64,000 bases of DNA from Rhizobium chutanense (GCF_002531935.1 NZ_NWSV01000002.1:310001-374000), one strand, 5' to 3'. Counted from the stretch's first letter, positions 16,516 through 25,908 are shown. Notes: generated from the sequence alone by a model not told the origin. Program-made: numbers and translations.

Positions 16516-17503
16516 GGTCATCCTGAAAAACATCACGAAATCCTTCGCCGGCCACCGCGCGCTCGATGACGTCTCGATGATCGTTCCGGACGGGTCGTTC
16601 GTGGTCCTTCTCGGGCCGACGGGCGCAGGCAAGACGACGACGTTGCGGATGGTGTCGGGCCTCGACAACCCCGATATCGGCGAGGTCATGATCGGCGGAC
16701 GGTCGATGCGCGGCCTGACGCCCGCCCAGCGCAATGTTGCGATGGTGTTCCAGCAATATTCGCTCTATCCGCATCTGTCGGTGCGCCAAAATCTCGAATT
16801 TCCGCTGAAGTCGCCGTTGCTGAAGACGCCGCAGCGCGTGATCGACGAGAAAGTGAACGCGATTGCGGAAATCCTGCAGATCTCGCACAAGCTCGACAAC
16901 AAGGCGACCGCGCTATCGGGCGGGGAAATGCAGCGTGTATCGATCGGGCGCGCACTGGTCAGAAATCCGCAGATCTATCTGATGGACGAACCGCTGAGTT
17001 CACTCGACGCCAAGCTCCGCGCCGATCTCCGGATCGAGCTGAAGAATATCCAGGCCAAATCCGGTGCGACGCTGCTCTATGTCACTCACGATCAGGTCGA
17101 GGCGATGACGATGGCAACCCATGTCGGCGTTCTCCACGAGGGCAGGCTCGTCCAGTTCGGCTCGCCGCGTGACATCTATGAACATCCGGTCAGCATCTAC
17201 GCCGCAACGCGTCTTGGGCAGCCCCGCATCAATGTCGTTCCCGCGGAGATCTTTCCAGGCGCGCCGGCGAAGGCCAAATCGATCGGCCTGCGGCCGGAGC
17301 ATATCGATCAGGGCGATGGCCAGGACGCGACGGTTACCCGCGTCGAGCATCTCGGCGATCAGACGCGCCTGCATCTGACGTTCAAGACGTACAATCTGAT
17401 CACCGTCACCGACGCCCATACCGAACTCAAGGGCGGCGAAACCATCAAGATCCAGCCGAACAAGCCGCTCTATTTCGACGCGGCCGGCATGCGCTTAGTT
17501 TAA
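16508..17503 (+). CDS. ABC transporter ATP-binding protein 2 (MalK/UgpC type)
   Basis: ATPase of 331 residues: Walker A GPTGAGKTT, Q loop MVFQQYSLYPHL, signature LSGGEMQRVSIGRA, Walker B YLMDEPLSSLDA, switch His YVTHDQVEAM, then a TOBE domain. It starts at a GTG (16508) with AAGGAG nine bases upstream and overlaps the first ATPase by 8 bases. All catalytic motifs are intact in both ATPases, so both should hydrolyse ATP. Confidence 0.92.
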   Translation: MAEVILKNITKSFAGHRALDDVSMIVPDGSFVVLLGPTGAGKTTTLRMVSGLDNPDIGEVMIGGRSMRGLTPAQRNVAMVFQQYSLYPHLSVRQNLEFPLKSPLLKTPQRVIDEKVNAIAEILQISHKLDNKATALSGGEMQRVSIGRALVRNPQIYLMDEPLSSLDAKLRADLRIELKNIQAKSGATLLYVTHDQVEAMTMATHVGVLHEGRLVQFGSPRDIYEHPVSIYAATRLGQPRINVVPAEIFPGAPAKAKSIGLRPEHIDQGDGQDATVTRVEHLGDQTRLHLTFKTYNLITVTDAHTELKGGETIKIQPNKPLYFDAAGMRLV

Positions 17504-17514
17504 GGGAGGCGAGA

Positions 17515-19194
17515 ATGTCACAGTTCCTCAACAGCAAGGAAAACGCAGTCACCGAAGCAATCGACGGTCTTCTGGCCGCATCCGGTGGCGCGCTCAGCCG
17601 TCTCGACGGATATCCGCATATTCGCGTCGTCGTCCGTTCGGACTGGGACAAGAGCAAGGTTGCGATCGTCTCCGGTGGCGGCTCCGGGCATGAACCCGCT
17701 CACGCCGGTTTCGTCGGCAAGGGCATGCTCACCGCAGCCGTGTGCGGCGATGTCTTCGCATCGCCCAGCGTGGACGCGATCCTTGCCGGCATCCTGGCCG
17801 TCACCGGACCGGCCGGCTGCCTGCTCATCGTCAAGAACTATACTGGCGACCGTCTCAATTTCGGTCTTGCGGCCGAGCGCGCACGCGCCTTCGGCTTGAA
17901 CGTCAGCATGGTCATCGTGGACGACGACATCGCATTGCCGGACCTGCCGCAATCCCGCGGTGTGGCGGGAACCCTGTTCATTCACAAGATTGCGGGTGCT
18001 CTCGCGGAAAGCGGTGCCGACCTCGAGGCGGTGAGCAAAGCCGCACGCCGGGTGATCGAAAACACCAGTTCGATCGGCATGTCGCTCGATACGTGCACGG
18101 TGCCGGGCTCTCCGAAGGAAAACCGAATTCCCGACGGCCATGCCGAGCTCGGTCTCGGCATTCACGGAGAAGCCGGCGTCGAGCAGGTCGAATACACAGG
18201 TGCGAAGGGGGCGGTCGCAGCAATGGTCGAGCGTCTTGCACCATCGATGGATGACAGATCTCACGTCGTCCTCGTGAACAACCTCGGCGGCACGTCGGTC
18301 CTGGAAATGTCGGTCGTCGTTCACGAACTCCTCCAATCCGCCATCGCGGGCAGGATTTCGCACATCGTCGGACCGGCGCCGATGATGACGTCGCTCGACA
18401 TGCAGGGATTTTCGATTTCGGTCTTCCCGGCCAGCAAGGCGGAGCTGGAGCTTCTTTCCAAGCCCGTTGAACTTGCCGCCTGGCCGGGCGTGACCGCCGT
18501 CAAACCCGTTGCGGTGCTTTCGCTGCCGGACGGACTGACGCCGATTGCCCCGCTCGCCTCCAGGCACGAACCCACACGCCAGTTCCTGACGGACTGCTGC
18601 AACCTTCTCATCGCCGCGGAGAGGGATCTGAATGCGCTCGACGCGAAATCTGGCGACGGCGATACCGGTTCGACTTTGGCGGGTGCCGCCCGCGCGCTCA
18701 TCGAGGCGCTCGATCGTCTCCCCCTTTCCGATCACACCCAGCTCTTCCGGGCCATGGGGCAGGAGCTCAGCCAGACCATGGGCGGCTCGTCGGGCGTGCT
18801 TCTCGCAATCTTCTTTGCCGCAGCCGGCGATGGCGCCTCCAGCGGGCTGAACATTCGCGAAGCCCTGAAGGCCGGCCTCTCCCGAATGCAGGAGATCGGC
18901 GGCGCGCGTCTGGGCGACCGGACGATGGTCGATGCTCTCTCGCCGGCCCTGGACGCCCTCGACGTAGGCTTTGCCGCGGCTGCCGAAGCGGCGCGCGCCG
19001 GCGCGGAACTCACCGCCACGCTCGTCCATGCCAAGGCCGGACGCGCCGCCTATATCAATGCCAAGCAGCTCGAAGGCCATACCGATCCCGGTGCGGAAGC
19101 GGTAGCCCGGCTCTTCGAATTCCTGGTTCTCCGCCCCGATGAGGTCGGAGAGCGCCTGGCCGATCAGGCGACCGGCAGGCGCGTCACGGGCTGA
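17515..19194 (+). CDS. ATP-dependent dihydroxyacetone kinase (DhaK-DhaL fusion)
   Basis: Soluble kinase of 559 residues of the single-chain type known from Citrobacter and yeasts. The DhaK domain (about 1-330) has VSGGGSGHEPAHAGFVGKGM and the substrate-binding histidine in ELGLGIHGEAG. The DhaL domain (about 375-555) has the ADP/Mg site NALDAKSGDGDTGST and MGGSSGVLLAIFF. It uses ATP directly rather than the PTS. It begins 11 bases after the second ATPase behind GGGAGGCGAG. Coupling to an importer suggests that the imported compound, or its first oxidation product, is a triose or tetrose ketose such as dihydroxyacetone or erythrulose; this is inference. Confidence 0.9.
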   Translation: MSQFLNSKENAVTEAIDGLLAASGGALSRLDGYPHIRVVVRSDWDKSKVAIVSGGGSGHEPAHAGFVGKGMLTAAVCGDVFASPSVDAILAGILAVTGPAGCLLIVKNYTGDRLNFGLAAERARAFGLNVSMVIVDDDIALPDLPQSRGVAGTLFIHKIAGALAESGADLEAVSKAARRVIENTSSIGMSLDTCTVPGSPKENRIPDGHAELGLGIHGEAGVEQVEYTGAKGAVAAMVERLAPSMDDRSHVVLVNNLGGTSVLEMSVVVHELLQSAIAGRISHIVGPAPMMTSLDMQGFSISVFPASKAELELLSKPVELAAWPGVTAVKPVAVLSLPDGLTPIAPLASRHEPTRQFLTDCCNLLIAAERDLNALDAKSGDGDTGSTLAGAARALIEALDRLPLSDHTQLFRAMGQELSQTMGGSSGVLLAIFFAAAGDGASSGLNIREALKAGLSRMQEIGGARLGDRTMVDALSPALDALDVGFAAAAEAARAGAELTATLVHAKAGRAAYINAKQLEGHTDPGAEAVARLFEFLVLRPDEVGERLADQATGRRVTG

Positions 19195-19303
19195 ATCTCG
19201 GCAATCGAAACCATGGCGAAGGTCTGCAGCGTCCGTTACGCACTGTTCGGCACGGCCGGACATGCCTCCGCCATCCGGCCGTGACCGCTTGCCGAAATCG
19301 GCG

Positions 19304-20317
19304 CTAACCAGGGGAAACCGGCGAATCCGCAATGAAGGCGGCCGTGGTGTCGCGATGCGCAGCGGGCAGGCAGCCGAGCGCGACGAGTGAGGCTCTCACC
19401 GCCTCGTCGATCGGTGTGCGCGGCTCCTTGCCGAGTTCGGCCACAAGCTTGGCGTTGCTCATCCTGAGCGGCACCGTCCACAGATAACGCATCTCCTTGA
19501 TCTCCCGCATCAGGGGAATGAAGGGCGCGGCGAGCGGCACGATCCACCAGGGAAAACGGCCGATCTTCGCCTTGCCGCCGGCAACGCGCCTGATCGCTTC
19601 GGCCATCTGCATGCCGTCCGCATCCCAGAAACCGTCCATATGATAAACGGCAAAGGGCGGCAGCCGATCGGCCCGTTCGATGAGCTGGGCAATGGTTTCC
19701 GCCATATCGGGCAGATAGGTCCACTGATGACCGACGCCGCACCGCCCCGGATTCTTGATCGTGCCAACCGGCTTGCCCGGTGTCACGAGCCCCGATGAGA
19801 ACCAGCTATTGGCCGTTGCGCCGGGGCCGAAGAAATCTCCGGCCCTGACGATGATGGCGCCGACACCGGCCGCCTCCAGCCGCCTCTCCATCTCGACGCG
19901 GATCGCGCCCTTCCTGGTCAGCGGATGCTGCGGGCTTTCTTCCGTCGGCGCCGGCAGGGCATCGGGACCGAAATTATAGACATTGCCTGGCAGCACGATG
20001 CGCGCACCGACGGTGCGGGCAGCGGCGATCGTATTGTCGAGCATCGGCAGCACCAGCCTTTCCCAGTCACGGTAACCGGGCGGATTGACGGCGTGAACAA
20101 TCAGGCCGACCCCATATGCCGCCCTCAGCACGTCGCCGGCATTCATCGCGTCACCCTGCACCCAGTCGAAAGCCGGCTCGCTCCTCGAGGCCTTGGCGAC
20201 ATCGCGGTTGAGCGCCCGGATGCGCCAGCCGCGCGCCAGCAAGGTGCGGGCAATTGCGCCGCCGATACCGCCCGTCGCGCCGAGGACCAGTGCCGTCGTG
20301 TTCACATCTTTGCTCAT
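19304..20317 (-). CDS. NAD(P)-dependent SDR/epimerase-family oxidoreductase
   Basis: Extended short-chain dehydrogenase of 337 residues with the N-terminal Rossmann motif ALVLGATGGIGGAIARTLLARGW and epimerase-like regions (HAVNPPGYRDW, VLPGNVYNFGPDALP). The usual catalytic YxxxK is not obvious (VYNFG occupies the equivalent area), so catalytic type is uncertain. I used the ATG at 20317; an ATG at 20326 leaves no room for a ribosome site. It is divergent from a LysR gene with 95 bases between them, a classic regulator-target pair. Confidence 0.8.
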   Translation of the reverse strand: MSKDVNTTALVLGATGGIGGAIARTLLARGWRIRALNRDVAKASRSEPAFDWVQGDAMNAGDVLRAAYGVGLIVHAVNPPGYRDWERLVLPMLDNTIAAARTVGARIVLPGNVYNFGPDALPAPTEESPQHPLTRKGAIRVEMERRLEAAGVGAIIVRAGDFFGPGATANSWFSSGLVTPGKPVGTIKNPGRCGVGHQWTYLPDMAETIAQLIERADRLPPFAVYHMDGFWDADGMQMAEAIRRVAGGKAKIGRFPWWIVPLAAPFIPLMREIKEMRYLWTVPLRMSNAKLVAELGKEPRTPIDEAVRASLVALGCLPAAHRDTTAAFIADSPVSPG

Positions 20318-20412
20318 GACAATCATCTCTCTTCGATCGGATGAGATGAGTATGTGCCTAAAGGGAGATAAACGAAATTGACGAAATAAGTGCAGCTGCT
20401 ATACAAAAATAT

Positions 20413-21315
20413 ATGAGCGTTGAACCGAACTGGGATTTCTACCGCAGTTTTCTAACCGTGCTCCAGCAGGGGTCGCTTTCGGCCGCTGCCCGCGAATTGG
20501 GGCTGACCCAACCGACGATCGGCCGTCATGTCGATGCCCTGGAACTCGCGGTCGGCGCCGAGCTCTTCATCCGATCGACGAACGGCCTGCTGCCGACCGA
20601 CGCCGCACTGGCACTGAAGCCCTACGCAGAAACGCTGGCGGCAACGGCCGCCGCGCTTTTGCGCACCGCATCCGGCCAGCGCGAGCACGTGGCCGGAACC
20701 GTCAGGGTCAGCGCCAGCGAGGTCATCGCCGTCGAAGTATTGCCTCGGATTCTCGGACCGTTGCTGGAGACCCATCCCGAACTCCAGATCGAGCTCTCGG
20801 CGTCGGACACCATCGAGGATCTGGTGAACCGGGAGGCCGATATCGCCGTGCGCATGGCCGAGCCGCAGCAGGATGCGCTCGTCGTGCGCCGCATCGGCGA
20901 TATTCCGCTCGGCTTCCATGCCCACCACCGCTATCTCGACCGGCACGGCATCCCGCAAACCATCGCAGATCTTGCAAACCACCGGCTCATCGGCTTCGAT
21001 CGGCAGACGGCCTATGTCCGCATGGTGATGAAACGCTATCCGGTGCCTGAGGGCATCAAATTCTCCTACAGAACCGACAGCAATCTTGCCCAGCTTTCGG
21101 CGATCCGCGCCGGCGTTGGCATCGGCATCTGCCAGACTGGGCTCGCCCGGGAAAATCCCGACCTGGTTCACATCCTGCCCGACGCATTCGAGATCCTGCT
21201 CGGCACATGGGTGGCGATGCATGAGAGCCTGAAGACTTCGCCGCGCTGCCGCGCCACCTTCGACGCGCTGGTCAGAGGGCTGCAAGATTATCACCGATAT
21301 TCCACAAGCGCATGA
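20413..21315 (+). CDS. LysR family transcriptional regulator
   Basis: Regulator of 300 residues with the LysR helix-turn-helix LQQGSLSAAARELGLTQPTIGRHVDALE and a LysR substrate domain. Its sequence style (NWDFYRSFLTVLQQGSLSAAA, ending near a short effector domain) is of the branch that controls adjacent SDR or oxidoreductase genes. It is divergent from the SDR gene and likely binds the 95-base intergenic region. No clear Shine-Dalgarno precedes the ATG. Confidence 0.88.
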   Translation: MSVEPNWDFYRSFLTVLQQGSLSAAARELGLTQPTIGRHVDALELAVGAELFIRSTNGLLPTDAALALKPYAETLAATAAALLRTASGQREHVAGTVRVSASEVIAVEVLPRILGPLLETHPELQIELSASDTIEDLVNREADIAVRMAEPQQDALVVRRIGDIPLGFHAHHRYLDRHGIPQTIADLANHRLIGFDRQTAYVRMVMKRYPVPEGIKFSYRTDSNLAQLSAIRAGVGIGICQTGLARENPDLVHILPDAFEILLGTWVAMHESLKTSPRCRATFDALVRGLQDYHRYSTSA

Positions 21316-21490
21316 CCCGGCATCCGGCCCGACCGGTGACGGAACCTATCGAAGAAGGTGGGTTTTCCGGGATTGTGCCATCGCGCATCCGCAGGCGGCG
21401 GCTGATGATGCCGCGCTCAAATGAAGGCTGGCAGCCGGATTCGGGATGAATAGCAATAGTCGCATGAGCGTCGATAGGCGATGGTTCGCA

Positions 21491-21772
21491 TCAAATGCCT
21501 TGCGAGGCCTCGGCCGCGCGGCCCTTCCACTGGCCGTCCACCACCTCGGTTTCCGGCCGATCGCCGCCCTCGGCGTATTCCTCATGCCACTTGCCGTGCT
21601 CGTCCTGCCAACTGATCTCGGCTGAATCGCCGCCGACCTGCTGTTCGGCCGCGACGATGCGCGCAGCTTCGAGGGCCTCGGCATGGGTCGGGAATGCCTC
21701 GGAATAGACGCCTCCGAGCCTGTAGGCCCACCCGCCGTCATGCGGCACGACTTCGTAGACCACCTTTATCAT
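21491..21772 (-). CDS. DUF2188-like small protein
   Basis: Soluble 93-residue protein. The N-terminal half VVYEVVPHDGGWAYRLGGVYSEAFPTHAEALEAARIVAAEQQ has the DUF2188 layout (a strand with a GGW motif, then a THAEALEAA helix). The C-terminal part is acidic and polar. Function is unknown. It faces the LysR gene tail to tail and has about 230 bases of apparently empty sequence upstream. Confidence 0.75.
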   Translation of the reverse strand: MIKVVYEVVPHDGGWAYRLGGVYSEAFPTHAEALEAARIVAAEQQVGGDSAEISWQDEHGKWHEEYAEGGDRPETEVVDGQWKGRAAEASQGI

Positions 21773-22003
21773 GCATCCGTCTCCTCATCTTCTTGTTGCG
21801 CATTCGCACGCTTCCGGACAGGATCCGGATCATCGCGGCCGCTTGACGAGAATACGAGGACGCCGCGATCTGCTTTCCGGCCCCGATAGCGTTCAGTATT
21901 CCATTAAACGCCGAAGACTGCAAATAGCAGAGTGCTGTCGCATGCTTCCCATCCGAAATCAGTGACTTAGTTAAGAGGCGTGGATCGGAATGGGAGCTGA
22001 AAC

Positions 22004-23101
22004 TTGGGCATCGCGTCACACCTCAAGGAAGAAAAGTTTCTGGTCATTGCGCTTGTCGTCGCGGTGACTGCCACTCTTCTGGAGCATTCGGTTGTGGAGA
22101 TGGGGCGCGGCTTGGCGCTCATCGCAGCTGCGGCACTTGTCGCCACCATCGTGCTCGCCTCAATCCGAGTCGCCCACCATGCCGAACTGCTCGCCGTCAA
22201 GGTCGGCGATCCATACGGCACGATGATCCTGACGCTTTCGGCTCTCGCCGTCGAAGTCATCATTCTCGCCATCATGATGAGCGGCGAGAGCTCGCCAACA
22301 CTCGTGCGCGACACGATCTACTCGGCCCTGATGCTCGATATCAACGGCATTCTGGGTCTTGCCGCCTTGCTCGGCGGCCTCAAGCATGGCGAACAGCCCT
22401 ATAACGACAATTCGGGCAAGACCTACGGCGTGATGATCCTCACCGCCATGGGCATTTCGATGATCGTGCCGGAATTCGTGCCGAGCGATAAGTGGCACTA
22501 TTATTCCGCCTTCACCATCGTCGCCATGATCGCTCTCTACGGCCTCTTCCTGCGCATGCAGGTCGGTCAGCACAGTTATTTTTTCAGCTACAGTTACCCG
22601 CGCTCCGAACGGAAGAAAGAAAGCCCGGAGGAGCATGGATTCGAGGAGTCGGCCGCAATGTCGATCGCCACCATCCTCGTCGGCGTCGTCATCATCGGCC
22701 TGCTGGCGGAGTTCATGTCGGCCTTCATGACCGAAGGCCTGCGCGATAGCGGCGCGCCAATCGCGGTGACGGCCGTCGTCGTGGCGGCGATTTCGGCCGC
22801 GCCCGAAATCCTGACCGCCTTGAGGGCTGCGCTCAAGAACCGCATGCAGGCGACGGTCAACATTGCCATGGGCGCCTCGCTGTCGACGGTGATCCTGACG
22901 GTGCCTGTCATGGAGGCGATTGCACTCTATACGGGCCAGCCCTTCGTCATGGCGATGACCCCGGTGCAGACGGTGATGGTGACGATCACCTTGATTGCCG
23001 CCGCGATCAACCTCAACGACGGCGAGACCAACGCCATAGAGGGCATGACGCATTTCATCCTGTTCGCCACCTTCATCATGCTGACGGCGCTGGGGCTTTG
23101 A
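22004..23101 (+). CDS. chaA: Calcium/proton antiporter (ChaA-like, CaCA superfamily)
   Basis: Inner-membrane cation/proton exchanger of 365 residues with about eleven hydrophobic segments. The two inverted alpha repeats read LTLSALAVEVIILAIMMSGE and VVVAAISAAPEILTALRAALKNR, each with its acidic transport residue, and a cytoplasmic loop (SERKKESPEEHGFEE) separates the halves. The start is a TTG (22004): an in-frame TGA lies 6 bases upstream, and GGGAG lies about eight bases before the TTG. Confidence 0.88.
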   Translation: MGIASHLKEEKFLVIALVVAVTATLLEHSVVEMGRGLALIAAAALVATIVLASIRVAHHAELLAVKVGDPYGTMILTLSALAVEVIILAIMMSGESSPTLVRDTIYSALMLDINGILGLAALLGGLKHGEQPYNDNSGKTYGVMILTAMGISMIVPEFVPSDKWHYYSAFTIVAMIALYGLFLRMQVGQHSYFFSYSYPRSERKKESPEEHGFEESAAMSIATILVGVVIIGLLAEFMSAFMTEGLRDSGAPIAVTAVVVAAISAAPEILTALRAALKNRMQATVNIAMGASLSTVILTVPVMEAIALYTGQPFVMAMTPVQTVMVTITLIAAAINLNDGETNAIEGMTHFILFATFIMLTALGL

Positions 23102-23135
23102 AGGTTTCCCGCGAAAAAAGGGAAAGACAAGTTGT

Positions 23136-23825
23136 TTAGGCGCGCTGTTGGGCGAAGAGCAGTCGTTCGCGGGCCGCGAACCATTCCTCGGCGTAATCGT
23201 CATTCTTGTATTCTTCGAAATACGGCCCGCCATCGGTGAAATGGACGTTCTTGGCGTCTTCACGGTAGTCGTATTCGTTGACGAGGTAGTTCCACGTCAC
23301 CGGCAGTTCGCCGATGAGGTCGTCGTTCTCAAGCCATTTGAACTGATGCAGCTGCAGCCCGGTCGCCGTATTGACATAGTCAGGCGTCAGCGCGCGGCAT
23401 TTGTCGTTGTTGAAGAGAATGAAGCTCGACCAGTTCTTCTTTTCGTACTTGGTCTGCGTCTGGCCGAGGAACTTCGTGTCGATCTTCGGTTGATAGTCGT
23501 GCTTGACGCACATGGCGGCGTAGCAATCGTCGCGCAGCGCCCAAAGCTCGGCAATATCGGCGCGCATCAGCATGTCACAATCCATGAAGATGCTCCAGCC
23601 CTCGAAACCGCTGAGATAGGGCGTCAGGAAACGCGAGAAGGAGAACTCCGTGGATTGGAGCGCGTTGCGCTGACGGGTGAAAATCCCGCCGAGATTGGAA
23701 AGCGCAATGGGCGAGAACGCAACCGGGACCGACGACTTCTCGATGATGCTCTGCACGAGAACGTGGTAGGCGACCACTTCCTTGGGATCGAATCCCACGA
23801 AAATTCGGACGTTCTGTTGTTCCAT
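23136..23825 (-). CDS. Glycosyltransferase-like protein (GT8-type fold)
   Basis: A 229-residue protein with the nucleotide-sugar start RIFVGFDPKEVVAYHVLVQSI and a DxD metal motif in FMDCDMLMRADIAELW, followed by an acceptor region rich in aromatic residues (WLENDDLIGELPVTWNYLVNEYDY). No signal peptide. Probably cytoplasmic and acting on a surface polysaccharide precursor. It shares orientation with the next two glycosylation-type genes, but gaps of 80 bases leave operon status open. Confidence 0.78.
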   Translation of the reverse strand: MEQQNVRIFVGFDPKEVVAYHVLVQSIIEKSSVPVAFSPIALSNLGGIFTRQRNALQSTEFSFSRFLTPYLSGFEGWSIFMDCDMLMRADIAELWALRDDCYAAMCVKHDYQPKIDTKFLGQTQTKYEKKNWSSFILFNNDKCRALTPDYVNTATGLQLHQFKWLENDDLIGELPVTWNYLVNEYDYREDAKNVHFTDGGPYFEEYKNDDYAEEWFAARERLLFAQQRA

Positions 23826-23906
23826 TGTCCACCTCGATGGCCAGCAGAGAGTTGAATTGATTGGTATGGGAAACGGCTTACTTGGCCACGCACACCTGTT
23901 AGCAAG

Positions 23907-24776
23907 TCATCCCTTCGACTTTTCGAGAAAACGCTGCTTTCGGGTTTTCGGTTTGAACCGCCGAAAAAAACTGTCGATGGCGCGGATGAATTTAGTGACG
24001 GACATCAGCCTGTCGATCTGGCTGTTGGTATTGTCGAGCCGCTCCGACAAGACCTCAGCCGCAGTCATCGCGATCTCGATCGGCGGCACCGCTGGAAACC
24101 GTTTGGCAAGCGCCGAATAGGGGCTGGCATCGACGCCGCCCATCATCGAGATCGACCCCATGCGCGCAAAGAGACGCAGGAAAATCTGCTCGAACGTCCA
24201 ATCGTGCACGTCGAACACCTTCCACTTCTCGCTCCGCTTCGCCGAAAAGCCGGCAAGCAGAATCTTGCCGGGCAACTGCAGATCGGCGAGCCACAAGGCT
24301 ACCGCAAAGCCGCTCGTCGCTATCTTGCCGATCGGATAGAGATCGGCAAGCATTTGCGTCAGATCGAGGTGACGGGCCTCAGCGCCTTCGAAGCAATTCT
24401 TTTTGCTAAGATTTTCCTCGACCGAGACCCGGATGTTGACGACGCCGAGGAAATCGTCGCCGCCAAAGAAGCGTAAGACATCTGCCGCCTCGCGCCGGTG
24501 GACGATATGGGCGCCCATCACGTCGCTGCGGGCAACCAGCATGGAATGGCCGACGAAGGGTTCGTCGAGCACCTTGTAGACCTTGTTGAAGAAGACGTAG
24601 AGCGCCGTCTCCGGCAATTCGCTCCGCAACCGTTCGAGATCGACTGCTTCACTGTTTGCTACCAGCACAATATGGGAATAACCCGACAACAGCGCCTTCC
24701 ACGCTTCCGGCGTCAGGAAATTGAAGCCGCCATCCGGAGCGGTCGTAGCCTTGTTATCCCTCGGGATTGCTTCCAT
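23907..24776 (-). CDS. Conserved protein of unknown function in glycosylation cluster
   Basis: A 289-residue protein that I do not recognise with confidence. It is soluble, with a Rossmann-like start (YSHIVLVANSEAVDLERLRSELPETALYVFFNKV), a second alpha/beta part containing KILLAGFSAKRSEKWKVFDVHDWTFE, and a basic C-terminal tail (FFRRFKPKTRKQRF). The GFSA...HDWTFE segment is loosely like the sialyl motif of GT29-type enzymes, so a glycosyltransferase is possible. It lies between two GT8-type genes in the same orientation, which supports a role in LPS or capsule glycan assembly. Confidence 0.6.
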   Translation of the reverse strand: MEAIPRDNKATTAPDGGFNFLTPEAWKALLSGYSHIVLVANSEAVDLERLRSELPETALYVFFNKVYKVLDEPFVGHSMLVARSDVMGAHIVHRREAADVLRFFGGDDFLGVVNIRVSVEENLSKKNCFEGAEARHLDLTQMLADLYPIGKIATSGFAVALWLADLQLPGKILLAGFSAKRSEKWKVFDVHDWTFEQIFLRLFARMGSISMMGGVDASPYSALAKRFPAVPPIEIAMTAAEVLSERLDNTNSQIDRLMSVTKFIRAIDSFFRRFKPKTRKQRFLEKSKG

Positions 24777-24823
24777 ATCGCCTCACATGCACTTTCCAAG
24801 GACGACGCGCTCCGTCCGCCCGA

Positions 24824-25729
24824 CTAGCTGTTGCTGAAATAGGCGCGCATCCGGGCAAGCCGCGTCAGGCCGCCGATCTGCTTTCCCACATGCGAGAAGA
24901 AGCCCGCCACTCGGTCCGTCATCGATGGCCGCCGGCAGAAAGATGCCCAGGGCGTGTTGCGAAGATCTTCGGCATAACGCTCGGCCATTCGCCGGTGCAC
25001 CCAGGGAACGTTCGCCTGCCACGGTTTCTTGCGGCCGGTAAAATGAAAGATGGCCGGCCGGTCGACGAAAGGCAGCAAGCCCGTCTGCGTGTTCCAGCGC
25101 GGATCGAGCACCAGCCAGTTGCCATCGAAAGTGACGTTCAGCGCATCCTGGTCGTTGTTCTCGAACAGGTGCGACCGCTCCTCGAAGATTTTCCGGGTCC
25201 TGGCGAAAAGCCCCTTCGTCCGGCAGACCGACCAGTCGAACAGCAGCACGCCGGCATTGAAGTAACGGCCGCCCTCGCCCATGCCGATCTTGCGCTGGCG
25301 CGCGCCGGCCTTTTCGGGAAAGGCCATGACATAGTCGTCGACGGCGGCGAGTGCCCTGCCTTGAAAATCCCGGGTGAAGAGTTCATCGACGGGCGCGACC
25401 GCCAGTACGTCGGCATCGAGATAAAGCAGGCGCCCGATATGGTCGGGTATATCCCGATCCATGTAGAGCCGCGCCAGCGTGGCGGCGGACCAGCGGCCCC
25501 GCGCCTGGAGGCCGGTATCGGGCGTCTTATAAGGCAGCACCCTGATCGCCATACCGTGAAGCCGCCCAAAATTATCGACCTCGACGACCTCGTTCGGCTT
25601 AAGGTCGATGCCGAGAAGCAGGAACTCGATGCCTGCATTCGCCAGATTGCGCTTGACGGAAAGCAGAGTACAGCAGGCGGCCGGCAGCATGTTGACATCA
25701 GAACATACGATGACGGCACTCTGCTGCAA
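24824..25729 (-). CDS. Glycosyltransferase family 8 protein
   Basis: LPS-type retaining hexosyltransferase of about 301 residues. The nucleotide-binding start is AVIVCSDVNMLPAACC, the DxD motif is RLLYLDADVLAVAPVDELF, then RYFNAGVLLFDWS, NNDQDALNVTF, and the C-terminal HFTGRKKPWQ metal/diphosphate motif, all GT8 hallmarks. The frame is open to a GTG at 25834, but those 35 extra codons lack a ribosome site and family similarity. The TTG at 25729 follows GGGGGG by seven bases and gives the normal N-terminus. Confidence 0.85.
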   Translation of the reverse strand: MQQSAVIVCSDVNMLPAACCTLLSVKRNLANAGIEFLLLGIDLKPNEVVEVDNFGRLHGMAIRVLPYKTPDTGLQARGRWSAATLARLYMDRDIPDHIGRLLYLDADVLAVAPVDELFTRDFQGRALAAVDDYVMAFPEKAGARQRKIGMGEGGRYFNAGVLLFDWSVCRTKGLFARTRKIFEERSHLFENNDQDALNVTFDGNWLVLDPRWNTQTGLLPFVDRPAIFHFTGRKKPWQANVPWVHRRMAERYAEDLRNTPWASFCRRPSMTDRVAGFFSHVGKQIGGLTRLARMRAYFSNS

Positions 25730-25837
25730 AATCCGGCCCCCCGAAGCGGCAAATTGAACTGATGCCGGATATCTAGTTGGTTTGGCGTCCGCCCGCAACC
25801 GCAGAACACCCGCCGAACCGGCACTTCCCGTCACGTT

Positions 25838-25903
25838 TTGAATCGGAATTCAACGACTTGCGAGGCGAAGTGGATTCAATGCGGCAACGCGTTGAATCGG
25901 AAT
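25838..25903. repeat. Short direct and inverted TTGAATC repeats
   Basis: TTGAATCGGAAT occurs at 25838-25849 and again at 25892-25903, with GATTCAAT in inverse orientation at 25873-25880. It is a 66-base cluster between the GT8 gene and the toxin gene. Meaning unknown. Confidence 0.4.
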
Positions 25904-25908
25904 GTGAG

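Noticed and set aside
25730..25834. A GTG start giving 35 extra residues on the GT8 protein
   Set aside because: Arg/Ala-rich translation without family similarity or a ribosome site; the TTG at 25729 has GGGGGG in front.
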